Counted from the stretch's first letter, positions 25,580 through 39,440 are shown. The stretch: DNA of 64,000 nucleotides from Aphis gossypii (GCF_020184175.1 NC_065531.1:67550604-67614603); one strand, 5' to 3'. Notes: generated by a model not told the origin, from the sequence alone. Program-made: numbers and translations.

Positions 25580-27233
25580 TCACATTTTGTATAATATTGA
25601 GAGTTCACGAATATCTCTAAAAACTATAATATTTATTATTTCGTTTATCCATAAAAAAAAAAAAAACAGTTTAAACGAATAACGTTTCTAGTATTCTCAT
25701 CACAAATTACTTTATATTATTTTCTTTAAAACGCATATTGAACTCATTTGATTTTGAAGATAAAGAATATAAATGTCACTGATTTCTTCAAGTCTCAGGA
25801 CAATATAGAACTTTTATTTATGTTTTTTAAGATACAAATTACTATTATATTAAATATATTATAAGTAGTCAGTAGAAATTAGGTTTAATAGTTACCTACC
25901 TACTAGGAAAATGACTGATGTGTATAAGTGATGAGAATTCTAGGACTCATCGATTGACAACTATAGATAACTTGATAAAGTTTTAAAATGTAATATTTTT
26001 TTGTCTACTTATTTAAATTGTCTTAAATATATTCACTGTCTAATATGGCATACCTACACATAACGTATTATGGCAATGAAATATTTTGTATTATGATAAT
26101 AATCTTTAATTTAATAATTTATTTAATATTGAGTGCGCACGTTTACTTCCCACTTCTGTCCTATAGTTTTCTGTTATAATTTATTCAATATTATATTTAG
26201 AGGCATATTAATTATTAATACGAACACGTGTATTTATTAGTTGTTTTCTAGAGTTTACTTTTTTTTTATCATAGTTTATCAGTTAAGTTTTTTTTTTTAT
26301 ATATAAGAAAAATAAATTATCTATTTTATTATTTTTTAATTATTAAATTATTATTATATAAATATTTTTGTCTCAATTTGAAAATCGAAAAAGTACATTT
26401 TATTCATGAGTTAATTGTAATATAGAATTTTAATTTTAAATGATAACATAAGTACATGACATTATAATTGTAAGATATGTAGTAATAAATTAGTTTTAGA
26501 CATTTATTGTTTTGTTTTTCGATAAATATTTTGTTGAACGACTAGAACGGTTAGCATAACGATGTATATAATACAATTATATTATATTCTAACGCTATGA
26601 CATGTAATTATTATAATAATATTTACATACATAAATAATTAAATGAGAGGTTGAAAGTTTCAAATTATTTCCATCTAAAGATCATTGTGTAATTATTGTT
26701 AAAATTTAGTTTGTGGAAGAGAGGGAGAGTGCTAAAATTATGTAGGTAACTATAATATAATATCGGAATGCCGTTTTCATTTACCTGAGACATGATTTTT
26801 AAATTATGGGGTATAATTGTACAATACATAATATTAACTGTTGTCTATAGACTAGGTCAAACATTTTTTTGTTTATAAGAACTATAAAATACTATAAAAA
26901 AAATACCACATCCAGAAAAAGAAAGAATTATAATAAGTTAATCGTTTTAAAATGTTGCTATCGCGTATAAAGACAAGTAAATTTTAATTTTTTCTTACCA
27001 ATTTTCAAATTTAAAATGTAATTTTCTAAAATAAATGACTATTTTAGATATTGTGAAACGGGTCTATCAATTATCAATGTATCAAAATATCCCAATATTT
27101 TTGTATGTTGTATATTTTATATTTTATAATTATTCAATATTTCTATTACACGGTGCCACAATGGCAATATAATTACGATAATACAGGGAATGCAGCTGCA
27201 TTGCCTGTAGTAAGGCACGAAGACGAAGTCTAG

Positions 27234-27490
27234 GGGCCCTTTTGAATACCTACTATTTTTTTGTCATTAACAAAAAATATTTGTGTTGTAATTTAAAAAA
27301 ATAATAAGAAGAAAAGCAGAACTCATTAACGTTACGCAGATTATTGTCTATTGACAACTTTCCAAATTTAAAAACACATAAAGTAAAAATTAAACTGTTA
27401 TAAGTTATAACTGACTTATAAAATACACCATTTATAGACATACAAACTTACATTTTTTTGTTACATTTATTCTGAAAATGAAAAGGGCCC
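27234..27490. repeat. Inverted repeat with GGGCCCTTTT arms
   Basis: GGGCCCTTTT at 27234-27243 is answered by AAAAGGGCCC at 27481-27490, about 240 bp apart. Neither arm extends clearly further and no target duplication is visible. It may be a degenerate MITE; confidence in mobility is low. Confidence 0.4.
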
Positions 27491-28009
27491 TTTAAGTTTT
27501 TTCGCATTGGTACGAATTTAATACTTCTACCACTGCTGAGACATCATCTGAAAACATAAGTTTAAATTAATATAATATACATACCACAACTTCACAGAGT
27601 TAAATAACAAATATTGCTGTTTTATGAAGATATTTAAAAACTCACTACATCAAAAACATGTACATTGATAGTGAGATACTATTGATAGATGGCATTAGAT
27701 GGATAATGTCATAGACAATTTTGTCTTTGAATCTTTGATAACTTAAAATTAGTAACATAACAAAATGCATTAATTTATATTAGTCGAGGGAGTACCCATA
27801 CATTATATTATATGACCCAGTCAAAACATAGTTTTTAAACCATTATAGTTTGATGTAATAAATTTGATCTAATTGGTATTTTGAAAGATCAAATATTGAA
27901 AAATCTTAATACTCGTAATCAAAAAACATAAAACAAAAAAAATTAAAATTAAGATAACCAGAACATTTTATGCTTAATGTTGTTATAATTTAAACACGAA
28001 TAACCGTAA

Positions 28010-28560
28010 AAAGTAAAAACTTGAAATCTTCGTCAAATGTTCATAGATTATTATTTTCAACATATGGTATAGTTTTCAAATTGAAAATATTTGAATTATT
28101 TATAGGCATAAGAAATTTTCGACTTTTTTAGTTATTTTAATTTTAAATGTCAACAAAACTTTTTTGCTCGATTAATAAGAATAAATATTAATACAAGACC
28201 CAGTTAAGTCGATCTTATATCTGCAGTATGAACATATTAAAAATACATAGTCACATTTTTTAATACACATTTGAAGTTTTACAAAATTCAATAAAATCAC
28301 TAAAATTCACCAACCATAAAATATTTCGTAGTAAAATATTTATAAATATAATAAATTATATCTAAGATTTGAAAAATTGTTCTTCCTAATTAGTTCACAT
28401 AACCGAAATATTTAAAAAAATATATGAACACAATTATTTTTTATAGACGTTAAGTTCAAATTTGGACGAATTTGGATAAATTTAAACAACGAATATTTTA
28501 TTTTTAATTCAAAAATATTATTCGTGGGACTTAACACTTTTAAGCATATTATAAATTATA
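28010..28560 (+). repeat. Dispersed repeat, single degenerate unit
   Basis: About 550 bp aligns by eye to one internal unit of the element at 49386-50956, in the same orientation. Ordered matches include the 'ACTTGAAATCTTCGTCAAATGTT' region, 'TTATTTATAGGCAT..GAAATTTTCGA', 'AATACAAGACCCAGTTAAG' and a closing 'ATTATTCGTGGGACTTAA'. The copy is strongly diverged and has no terminal inverted repeats. Confidence 0.6.
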
Positions 28561-31428
28561 AATTATAATATACGTAATTAAATTTTCATATATTATGTAT
28601 TTATGTAGATTAATTGTAAGATATTACTTAGTGGCTATTTTTACCATGAATCTATTTACACTGTTTTATAGTAAGGTGGTAGTATACTGGTATCAACTAT
28701 AGCTGATATGCTGATATTGATTTTAAAGTTAAAAACAACAATATGATATCAATGAATCGCGGAAAAAAAGTTCCAACGTAAAACGTCCTACCTAGTACCT
28801 TTATTAATATAGATTTTGTTACTTTTTTTAAAGGTGTTACCTTTTATTTGTTTAACGATTGGCAGTCGAGCACATACTGATAATCGTTTCGATATAAATG
28901 ATATAATAATAATATATATAATAAAATATAAAATATTAAAATATAATAAAAATCGATACAATGATAAAATGTTATAATGAAATAACACATACAATAGTCA
29001 ATAATACATAAATATAAAATTATTATAATAATTGACCTCCTCCCTCGTCGAAATATATTAAATAATATCTAATAATAATATTATGCAAATTTGAATATTT
29101 TTTAATGTTTTAGAATAATTTCTCTCTATTTATAGTTTATATAACTAGTTCTCTGGGCTTTGTTTTTTTTTTTTTTTTATAAGTAATAATTTATTATATT
29201 CGAGTTAATAGATTTATTTTTAGAATTTAAATATTAGTAATTTTTTTTATAGTACCTATGACTATAATCATATACGCATATACTGTCACAGTATATACTC
29301 ATGTTTATACCTATTCAGTTCAAAAAAAATATACTAATAAATAATAATCCTATTTGCAGTCCAGACACCAATTACCATAATGTCATCACAACGATAATAC
29401 GCCCTGTCATCATCGGTCACCACCGCTCTTCTTATTATTTGAGTTATTTGATATTTCTATAAATATACGTATGTCGACAAAAACATATTGTACAAATCCC
29501 TTCACAATCGAGTACTGTACATTAAATCGAAATAAATATACAAGTATACAAAAAATTAATTAAATAAAAATAAAAGAAACCTAAAAATAATAATTTTCAT
29601 TTGTTTGATTTTAATAAAATATTTTAAAAGCCTATTCTTATTGAAAATTAATTACACCAGGACATCAGGTAAAAGACGCTAATATTATACATGCCATATT
29701 ACGTATTATTATTGTAAAAAGTGATAAAAATAGATAGTACCTATCTACCAACTTATCGACTATCGTTTCCGTCATTACATTTCGAAAAAATAACCACTAG
29801 AACAGTATTTTATATTATTATTCTAATACCTACCGAGGTAAAATATTTTTTATATAATTTATTATTTTGGTCTCCGTCTGTATGATTTGTAAGGCAGACA
29901 TCTTGTCAGCATTAGATCAAGACAAGTCATGCCCTGATCCGTTGTTTCACCTATGGATATAATATCAGATGCTTATTTGTGATTTGCTTTTAGCAAAAAT
30001 TAGTTCGAACTGGCGTAATGCTAATAGAAAAAAAATACTAAAAGCAATATAATTATATTTTAGTAAATCCTTAGAAATTTAAGCTAACACCGTCCCTATT
30101 TAATCGCTTATAATTGTTTTTCTTCGTTTACCATACCCAATACCCACTTTTTTATATAGTTCGTAGACTTGTAAAAGGTGTCTTGTTATATACTGATTAC
30201 TGGCACAGTCAAACTATCAGAAAAATGTTCTATACTTAAATTATTTGATTTTCCTGATGTTTTTAAAGAATCTAACTATCCATTCCTTCCCCTCCCATAA
30301 GTCCTATAGTCACTGTTCACTTCAGACAATTATATTAAATATTTTATATTTTCATAGTGTGGCAGTATGTTATACTACAATACTGAATACACGAATATTT
30401 TACAAATCTGTATGAACTATAAAATAATAAAACTTCTCTTTGATCGCATTACCTGTAAAATTCAAAATACTGGTACTTGCAGCCTGCAGGTGTATAATAG
30501 ATGCCTCGAAAAGTGCCTACCGATTTTGTATTTTATACAGTTCTGCTATAATACGGTCCATCAGGTTAAACCGAAAATCCGGAAAAATTCACTGTCAGTT
30601 GATACTCGTTATGTTCATAGAAAAAACGCATTGAGATCGTAATTTTAAGATTGACGAGCGTTGAAATACTTGAAATAATATTGTACATTTGTAATTATTA
30701 AGTACACAATGCATAATAGACTAACATTATAATTTGTTGGCATAAACTTGTTACTTTTTACAGGTAATAGGTATAATATTTAATATTATGGTTATAGGTG
30801 ATTCCTGGGAAAATTTGGTAACTGGTAAGCCATCTGGATTATTATTAAATCGACAACTTATAACCACAGACCTATAGATGGCGTTGTAATGTGAATTTAT
30901 CATTACAAAATTGATAAGAATGGTAAACAAATTTTTTATTTTTATTATCAATATTATCCGTATTCCGTACACATTTGACATTACATATTTACAATATTAT
31001 TTACATTGTTTGTTGCTGGTTGAGTACGTTAAATCTTGAATGTTAATTAGTAATTACACTCGATTGTCATTCATACCGTGTGGTGTATGTACAAACTCCA
31101 CAAAAAAAAACACCGGTAATAGTCGATATATTTCAAAAAGTAGTCATTTAAATTTGAAATTATTAAGTGTTCACTATTCTCTGACAAGCGACTTCAGCTA
31201 TAATTAACAACTTTATGTTGCAAATGAATTCCAAAATAATTTCTGTGTTGTAATATGTAATTACTAGTACCAAAAAATATTCAAATAAATATTTTTTATT
31301 GAGGTATATAATATTAGTACAGTTTTTTAGTATCAAATATCAACATTTTAATTGTATGTTCTAGTTTTATCATTGAATTATGTGATACATTTTTTACCAT
31401 TTGAAGTGTATAGTTTTCAAATCTCAAC

Positions 31429-33482
31429 ATGGGCGTCACAATGTTAGTATTTTAGATGTTTAATTTTTATATTTTGAAATTAAGAACTGTTAGGATGTGT
31501 TTGTATTTATTTATTTTGAATGTTTGTAGAATACAACAATTTCCAATGAAAGAAAATCGTACAGGAGCTCAAATAATTGAATTTCTTACGAAAAGAGTGA
31601 ATGCACTTGGTGCTAAACAATGTGGTACATTTCTTGTTGACTGTGAGACATACGCCTCTATACCTCAATTGGGTGAGTTATAACAAAATAATAATAATTT
31701 TGTAAAAAATAATTAAAAAAAAATGTACGTCTAGGTGTCCAGCGAACATTACATGTATTTCATAATTCAGAACAGCCAGCATCAGTGTTTGCAATTCTAG
31801 ATAATGGTACTGGAAAAACTGTGCCTGTTGTCGCAGATGCATTGTTTGATTTGCTGTTGTTGAAGATGTCATCTGTGTATACCTCTAAAAAATCTAAAGT
31901 TGAGATTAGAGGCCCAAGATTTGAGCTAAATGATTTTGTTATTAAAATTGGTGCGATAAATATTAATCACAATGTTAAAGGCATTATTGTGGAGGTAATA
32001 ATTAATATAATTTGTTTCATAATTTATTATAATAATAATACCTATTAAGAATAAATTAATTTTATGCATTATTTAATACCTTTGTATAAATAAATTTAAT
32101 GTTTTCTTAGGTTTTATTGTAGCTTTTAGATAGATATTGCTTATATTTATATAATTATAATAAAATATAAGACTCAAAATTAATTTTTAGATGCTTTGAT
32201 GTGTAATAAAATTTATCATAGTTTAAATGGTGCTTAATTTTTATTTCAGGCAGAATATAGGCCTTGTGTTGTATTTGGTTTATGTTGGGATATGTTACGA
32301 GAATTTCTTCAAGGATTTTTAGGATCTTGTGTATCAAATATTCCTCCACATTACTTTCAAGTAAGTTCAATAATTCCTATTTTAAAGTTACATATATTAG
32401 TTGTAAACAAAATATAGTTAATCTTTACTGTAAAAAACTAATTTGTATACAAATTAGATTTCATTTGATAAAAATGTTTATACATTATTTTTTAGGTTAT
32501 TTTAGTTTCGTTTAGTAAGAGCTTTAGAAGATATAGCATTATAAAACACAAATTATAAATTGTAACTAATTTATTACTTAAAATAATGTTATATGTATAC
32601 TTCTTACCTTCTGAATAGAGTAATTATTATTATTTTGTCATATCTATTATCTATCAGTCATTAAGTATTTATGATCAGAAACTACACACATATATGAAAG
32701 TTACCCTATTAGAATGAGGCCGGTAAGGGGTTAAAATAAAATACTTCTTTTTTATCAATAAAAACAAGTTTACATTTTTTTAAATTGTATGATTTATACC
32801 TATTGATTATAAATAATGTTGGATTTAATTATTATATAAATACAGTAGAAACTCGATTAACCGTCACAGTTGGGACCAGAACTATGACGGTTAATCGAAT
32901 AGATAGTTAACAGAAATTTTGCAAAAAAATATATATATTTTACGTGTGTATTTTTAAAACAAAATTCATACTTATTACATATTATATACATACTACACTA
33001 AACAATACTAAACTAAAACATATTTTATAAAATAATTTGTCATATTTGTTTTTTGATGTTCTATCTTTTTTAGCTGCAATATTTCGTATTTAACTTTTTT
33101 TTTTTTTGGCGGTGACCGATGACAAATAATAGAAAGTGATGGTTAATCGAGTTTCTACTGTATTAGAAAATAAGGAATAATCTACATAATTTGATTTTTA
33201 TTTAACTTTAAAATTTAAAAAATGATCACAACTTAAAATATTTTATATATTATTAGTATCGTTTAACATTTAAACATTTCTTAGAATTTAAATTAATCAG
33301 TTATAAAGATTTTTTTTTTGTTATTAGTTATTGTTAAATATTTAATTATATGATGAATTTTTCAGAATCGTATGAATGATATTTTTCAACCATTGGACAC
33401 CATTCAACAATATTTAGATCATATAACTATATATAGAAAAGCAACTGGAATTTTACAACCGTTTAATACGACTAATACTTGA
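31429..33482 (+). CDS. MED20: Mediator complex subunit 20
   Basis: A head-module subunit of the Mediator coactivator of RNA polymerase II. Five exons give 214 aa: 31429-31442, 31530-31672, 31735-31994, 32250-32360 and 33366-33482. The first exon carries only 14 coding bases (MGVT plus two bases), which matches the MGVT start conserved in animal MED20. The next exon gives an LTKRVNALGAKQCGTFLVDCETY segment, then HVFHNSEQPASVFAILDNG, the EIRGPRFELNDFVIKIG segment and the VEAEYRPCVV..CWDMLREFLQGFLG segment. Vertebrate MED20 is 212 aa, so the length fits. Intron 4 (about 1 kb) holds a TA-flanked pogo-like MITE. The tiny first exon is easily missed by gene finders. Confidence 0.92.
32843..33160. 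mobile_element. Tigger/pogo-like MITE (318 bp) in MED20 intron 4
   Basis: The left end CAGTAGAAACTCGATTAACC is mirrored by the right end GGTTAATCGAGTTTCTACTG over at least 20 bp, perfectly. Each end abuts TA (32841-32842 and 33161-33162), as expected for the Tc1/mariner/pogo superfamily. A second inner copy of the ACGGTTAATCGA word lies near 32887. There is no transposase. Confidence 0.85.
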
Positions 33483-36400
33483 ATATTAATACACCAATGG
33501 AATATTCTTTTTTTGTGTTCACAAAAGCCAAAATGTTTTTAATTTATTTTTATTATCAATAATTAAAAATTATTTTAGCTACTTAATGTCAATATTATAA
33601 TGGAAAAATAATGTAATATATTACATACATTTTTAAAGAGGCTTAATTATATTTATTCGACTTGTTGGCATGGTTATACAATATGCATATTATTAGATAA
33701 AATATAGATTTAAATAAATATAAGATCAAATTTAATTTCAAATCATATAACTAAAATATTATGATCTGTGGTACAATAATTGTATAATATAATTAAACTT
33801 AAAATTATTCAGTTACGAATTCATAATTAAGTAGGATATAATAAACATATTAAAGGTATAAATTAAAATAACAGGTGTAATTGGCACACACATGCAATTA
33901 ATAATAGTATAAAACTTAATTTACAAAATTAACAAAAAGCTTGATGACAAAATGACTTATTGAATGTGTTATACCTAAAATATTTTTTAAATATTAGCAT
34001 AAAAACATTTTATGAAAGCTAAATAAGATAGATAAAAATAAAATAACAATTCAGTTGAAAAAAAATTGTTTTACTATTCAATCAGAACTTGTGGCTTCAT
34101 ACAACTCTACATCACCTTTTATCACTAGTTGAATTTGTATTTTTATAAATTAACATGTCATATCAAACTTGTCAGCCTTTTATGGGTCATAATAAAAAAT
34201 AAATATTTTATTCGAATATATTTTGATCATTTTTTTATAAATGAACACTATAATCAAAGTATACACAATAAAATACATTCTAATGCAATATTATATAAAA
34301 AAAAAATTAATTAATATACAAATTATACACTTATCTATGAATATTACAATTTTTCTAAAAGCTTATTGTTACATCTGTTATTCATATCATTTTTGACTAA
34401 TTACACAAATTTATAATAAATTGTAAACACAATATTACAATTTATCACATTAAATTATAAATAAATTTATTATTATTATGTTTAGTAATATTCTACAGTA
34501 AAACAATTGAAACTATTTACTTAAATATTGCTAAAATATACTGAACCACAAGGAAGTCAAATGTTTAAAAAATAATTTAGGCATTTACAACCATTGCTAA
34601 TTAGAAAATTAATAAAACAATAATAATTATTATTTATTTATTTTACATGTGTATACAATAAAATGAAAAAATAAATAAATTCAGTCAAAAAAACTAAATA
34701 TATAGTAATGTAAAAAATAATTTTATAATTTACATCTAAAACTTATGTTACTGTAATTTAACTTGAAAACTATTAATATAATTAATGAAGTAAACAGTAA
34801 AAGTATTTAAAAAAAAAAAAAAAATTATTTATTTAAAAATGGTATAAATTAGAAAAGTAAATTTTCTCCTCGTTAAAGGAAATCAATTTTAATATTTCAA
34901 ACATTAAATAGTTTTAATAAATATTTGAATAAGAAATAAAATCAAGATAATTATAAAAACAATAATATATCACATTTATTATAATATAGAAGTAAGTAAC
35001 CAATATTTCTTTTATTAAAATTGTCATTAATTATATTTGTATAAATAAAAAATTGTAATTTTTAACTATCAAAACAAACAAATAATAGAAAAGATCAATA
35101 GTACATTTTTGGAGAGGAAATAATTAAATATGTAAAAATAATCTACCTAATACTTTTAATAATACATTTGAAAAATAAATAAAATAACATTTTTAATACT
35201 TTTTAAGTTTAGGCCGAGTTATTTGATAAGCTCTTAAATCTTAATAAGTAAATTGCACATATTATAAATGTTTGTTAAACGCTATAATTGTTAACTAACA
35301 ATATTATTTTTATATATCTCAAAATTATTGTTAGTGTTATAGTGGTAAAGGAACTAGAAATGGGTGATTTCAAAAAATTGATTCTCATTTTATTCAATAC
35401 TCAATACATTTTTAGATCTATAAAATAAAATTTATGTTAAATTTTTAAGTATTTAGTAATGATTTAAAAAAGAAATTAAAATCCTTATAATCATTTGAAA
35501 ATTTTTTATTTTAATTATTGTTTATCAATAATAGATGAATAAAAATTTTTAATTTTAGATTAACATAAAAAATGTAATTTATTTAATGATAAAATATCAA
35601 AATTGGTACTCGTTTGGATAACAGGGCATTAAATAAAAGTATATTGCATCACTAAAAATAACTAACGAAACAAGTTTATTTTGAAGAAATGTGACAAGCA
35701 AATGAATTTTATTAAACTGCATAATGTAACTAGAGATTGGAAGTTGTAGGAGTTACATATTTCACTCTTGCATTAAAACAAATCAAGCAGGAAACTTATT
35801 CTATACAACAACATATTAAATATGGGGTTATTTACTTTGACATGTCTCTATATAACATAGCTCTAACTCTCTTTTCAACAATACGTAAATAACATACAAT
35901 GTAATCAAAATGCATGTAGATAACATATAACGCAAGTTTCAAAACATTGATGACATTTATTAAAATACAAAAAAGTCAATGGGAGGAATATAATCTCCAA
36001 CTTCTCTTCCCTGGGAATGCTACTGGTAATATACTATTAATTAATAAGTTACCTTATTTTCAATTTTGAATATCTAATTTCGCATACTTGGCATAATTTG
36101 TGCACTAATTAATTTTAACTCCCATAACTTCCAAACACTAATTATAACAGTATTTAATGATTACTTTGTAAGTATACTAGTTTTATCAATTTATCTTAAA
36201 ACTTTACAAAATTATAAACAATTAATTTCTAGATCTCAATCAATCACAAATTATAAATATTGAATAGTTATAAATATGCAAAATTGGCAAAAGATGGTAT
36301 GTACATTAAATTTGTAAACTAGATAAATTTACCTTTTTCTTAAACTTAATATTTTTCATTGATTTTCTCAATTTCTTACGAATAAAATAAAATAAATAAA

Positions 36401-36496
36401 AAACGATATAATTATGTGATTTAAAAAAATGAATAAAATATTAAACTGCGCTTTTTACAGCCAATTGTTATTTGATTATTCACAAATTATTATACC
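33483..36496. other. 3 kb interval between converging MED20 and Homer
   Basis: This interval must contain both 3' UTRs. It is extremely A/T-rich, with several poly(A)-signal-like hexamers on both strands, an A-run at about 34808 and a TAATAATTATTA stretch at about 34620. No further exon, tRNA or repeat with clear ends is visible. Homer transcripts often have long 3' UTRs, so much of it may belong to Homer, but the sequence alone does not show this. Confidence 0.45.
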
Positions 36497-38300
36497 TTAG
36501 GTTTGAATAGCAGTTGTCATTTCTCTGTGTATTGCAGCCAATTCTTGTATGCGCACAAATAGGCTATTGTTCAGTGTATCTATAACACGTCTTTGTGATT
36601 CTTGTGCTGCTAAAGCTGTTTCCAACTGTGCTTGGGCTAGACTGACTGCAGCTTGAAGTTCAGCGTTTTCTTGACTAAGAACCTAAAAAGGATACAAAAT
36701 TATAGAATTTAATAATCATATTCTATTCATTTCATTATTATACAAAGTTCAATTTTTGTATTACCTTGCATTTTTCTTCAAGTGGCATTCTATTCATAGC
36801 CATCTTTTGAATTTCTTCATTTTTACTCTTCAACTCACCATCAAGGTTTTCAACTTTCAAGCGTAAACTAGTTAACTCATTTCTTAATTCTGAAGCAACT
36901 TCTGATCCTCCTATATAAAATAAGTAAAACATTGTTCAACTTTCAAAATATTATTATTAATTATTCCACATAAATTATAAACCAATTTACCTTTGGCTAC
37001 TTCAGCGTCAAGGTATCTAGTTTTCAATCGTTGATTTTCCTCTTTATAAGATTGCAACTGTCGTTTCCACTCATCTACATTTGCTGTGCTTTCTTGCAGT
37101 GCATTGGTTAATCTTAAGTTATTGTTCTTAAGTGTCTGAAGTTCAATTTCCCATTTTTTTGCATTTGCTGAACTGTTCAATAAAAAGGATACAATAAATA
37201 TTGAAAAAAAAAAATTTTTTTTTTAATTTCAAATTAATAATAGTAATTTTACCTATGAGTTAAAGCTAATTTTAATCTTTCATTTTCATATTTTAATTGA
37301 GATTCAGGTAACATTGAATTTCCACCACTCATGCGTCCATCGTTACTTCCTTGATGTTTTGGACTTTCAGCAGCCTAGATATAAAATACAAATTGTATGG
37401 TATAAAAAATGTTTGTAAAATATTAAGTATTAATACTCATTACATGATTAGCATTAGAAATCATAGTTTTAGACATCTGATTAATCATTTGTTCAGTTGA
37501 ATTAGTATCTTCAGGAGTAGTATTTGGATCAGTGGGTGTCATGTTGGGAGGTTCAATAATACTTTGACCGTCAGATGATTGACTAATACGTGTAGTTACA
37601 GGACTAGCATTAGCACTTGTAATTGGTGTTGTTGAACTCATAAATCCTTGTTGAATCTGCTGTGGTCCACTTACTGCCGATTGTCGTGTTTTTTCTTTTA
37701 CTTCTTCAAACTTGTGTATAAACTAATAAAATATTTAGTTGATATTAATTATTTTTAATTGAAAATGAGACACAAACATATAAATATCTAAAATTATTTT
37801 TTATACATATATATATATATACTTTATTTAGTTCTTGTTCAGAAGAAAACCCAAGACCATATACAGTATTGGCCCTATTGTCAGTCCACTGACCAAATTT
37901 TTGTGATGTCTTAGTGAAGGACATATTTGGAGTTATTGTACTGTTTATGACAGCCTAAAATATATCAATATTAAGAAATGTAATAATAAAAGTTTGCTTT
38001 TAATTTTGTAAATATAAATACATACTTTGCTTCCTTCCACACTAATGATGCGATACAATGCTCGGTGGGAATCGAAAAAGAATGAAACATTGACAGCAAC
38101 TGTGGATGCTGGTATCCATGACTTTTTTGTTTTGGGATCTATGTGGAAAACATGGGCCTTGCATGTAAATATTGGTTGCTCTCTGTTATACAAATTTCAA
38201 TCCCGTAAAAATAATGATACACAAACAAATATTATAAAATAAATAAATATACGTGATTAAACACTTACCCCATGTTATCTTTCCCCAAAGTCATAGCCAT
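36497..38300 (-). CDS. homer: Homer scaffold protein (EVH1 domain, C-terminal coiled coil)
   Basis: A postsynaptic and cytoplasmic scaffold that binds proline-rich motifs of glutamate receptors, IP3 and ryanodine receptors and Shank. Eight coding exons on the minus strand: 38300-38269 (start), 38182-38026, 37954-37823, 37722-37444, 37374-37253, 37172-36991, 36910-36765 and 36682-36497. The EVH1 domain runs from GEQPIFTCKAHVFHIDP through FGQWTDNRANTVYGLGF, with the ligand-binding Phe/Trp set intact. A Ser/Thr/Pro-rich linker follows, then a long heptad coiled coil (KYENERLKLALTHS to the C-terminal AIHREMTTAIQT) for tetramerisation. Two in-frame starts exist: ATG at 38300 gives 411 aa, and ATG at 38273 gives 402 aa and begins MGEQPIF as in other animals. 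Fly Homer is about 394 aa. I list the longer frame but favour the inner start. Confidence 0.93.
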
Positions 38301-38849
38301 CAACGAAAAGTGTTGTTTGGAATCTGGAAATCGTGTCAACCGGTTCGGTAGCTGAGATCAACCCACAACCGAAAAATGCAGATTTACTAACCGTTTGTAC
38401 TAGGCACTTTTAAGTTTATAATGTCTATAAAAACAATTTGCGCTGTCTGTACGGTACTGCAATAATTCAAAAAGCGACAAAACGTTTAACTAAAGGAACA
38501 AGGAACACGAATACGACCCGGACTGGGTCGACTGGAGTCTGGGATGTTTTGCGGGCCGAATATTTGTTTATCAATCAATCTCGACGAAATACGAATACGC
38601 TTTTCTGATAAGAAAACAAATTAACAAGAAAATGCGCGTGCGCATCTCGGACCAACGCCCATTTGCGCTTGCGGTGGTCTCGTTTATCTCCATAAAAAAC
38701 CAACATATTATTTACCATTTATTAAATAAAATCGCTAACTAGTGATAACAGACGACGCCAAAATAAAATTGATCAGCAATAGCACAGGACAATAGTTATC
38801 CGAAATTCGAAAAATTATTTAAAAAATTCATAAAAGAACAATTGCAGTT

Positions 38850-39000
38850 AAGCTCCCGAACGAATTTTTTATTTTTTTTATTGAAACATTTGGATTTCAA
38901 CAAGTTAAAAACGATGATGCAAAAAAAAAATTTGCGCAAATCATTATTTTGGAAGTTATATCCTTCCGAAGTTTGTGATTTTACGTTTTTTTCAATCGCG
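38850..39000. mobile_element. Diverged fragment of the 8.8 kb inverted-repeat element
   Basis: The stretch CAAATCATTATTTTGGAAG continuing into TTATATCCTTCCGAAG is the reverse complement of the sequence at about 9240-9290. Upstream of it, TTAAGCTCCCGAACGAATTTTTT resembles the TTTAGTTCCCAC..ATTTTTTCG end of that element. Only one arm is recognisable, so this is a decayed or partial copy. Confidence 0.6.
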
Positions 39001-39239
39001 CGCCGCAACACCAGATAACGTATTCTGTGAGTAAATGAGTAATGAATAATAACATTAAGATTATAATTATATTAAATTAGGTAATCAGGTAAACAAATAT
39101 AAATTAAATCGTAATTATCATGATTCTAAACATTCTGTGATGTGTTTCATGAAGTACTCTCGCGTTCAAAAGATTTTACTTAAATTTCAAGGTGAAAACA
39201 GAGCTAACAGTTAAATAACAAAATTATCAAGTATAATGA

Positions 39240-39440
39240 TTCCTGTCGTCAAACTTGGGGTCTTCCGGACCTCTTGTTGGTTGGAGACTCGGCCCCAAAC
39301 CTCTCGGGGCTAAAATAGTTAACCTGGTGAGGGGTGGCGATCCCTACTAATAAGCGGGGGGAAGAGCTCCGCCTTTCGGGCAGTCGGGTAACCTAACCTA
39401 ACCGCCCTTCGCCTACTGGCTCCGGTCGACAGACTTGATC
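39240..39440. other. Unexplained GC-rich block with CCTAACCTAACC
   Basis: About 200 bp is much richer in G+C than its surroundings (for example GGTCTTCCGGACC, GGGGTGGCGATCCC, AGCTCCGCCTTTCGGGC). It contains AACCTAACCTAACC, two and a half copies of the insect telomeric word CCTAA. There is no open frame of note. A remnant of a non-LTR retrotransposon 5' region or a SINE is plausible, but I cannot name a family. Confidence 0.4.

Larger units (their letters stand above)
25580..31428. other. Gene-poor interval between Wnt and MED20
   Basis: I see no supportable gene. The Wnt 3' UTR occupies an unknown part of the left end. A copy of the dispersed tandem-unit repeat lies at about 28010-28560. A GGGCCC inverted repeat is at 27234-27490. 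Open frames at 30367-30642, 30751-30981 and elsewhere look like chance: composition is low-complexity and no domain is recognisable. The segment near 30871-30884 (CCTATAGATGGCGT) partly resembles the CTCF core. The MED20 promoter must lie in roughly the last 500 bp. Confidence 0.5.

Noticed and set aside
30367..30642. 91-codon plus-strand frame with many cysteines
   Set aside because: No signal peptide, no family pattern, and a second frame is open over the same bases; likely chance.
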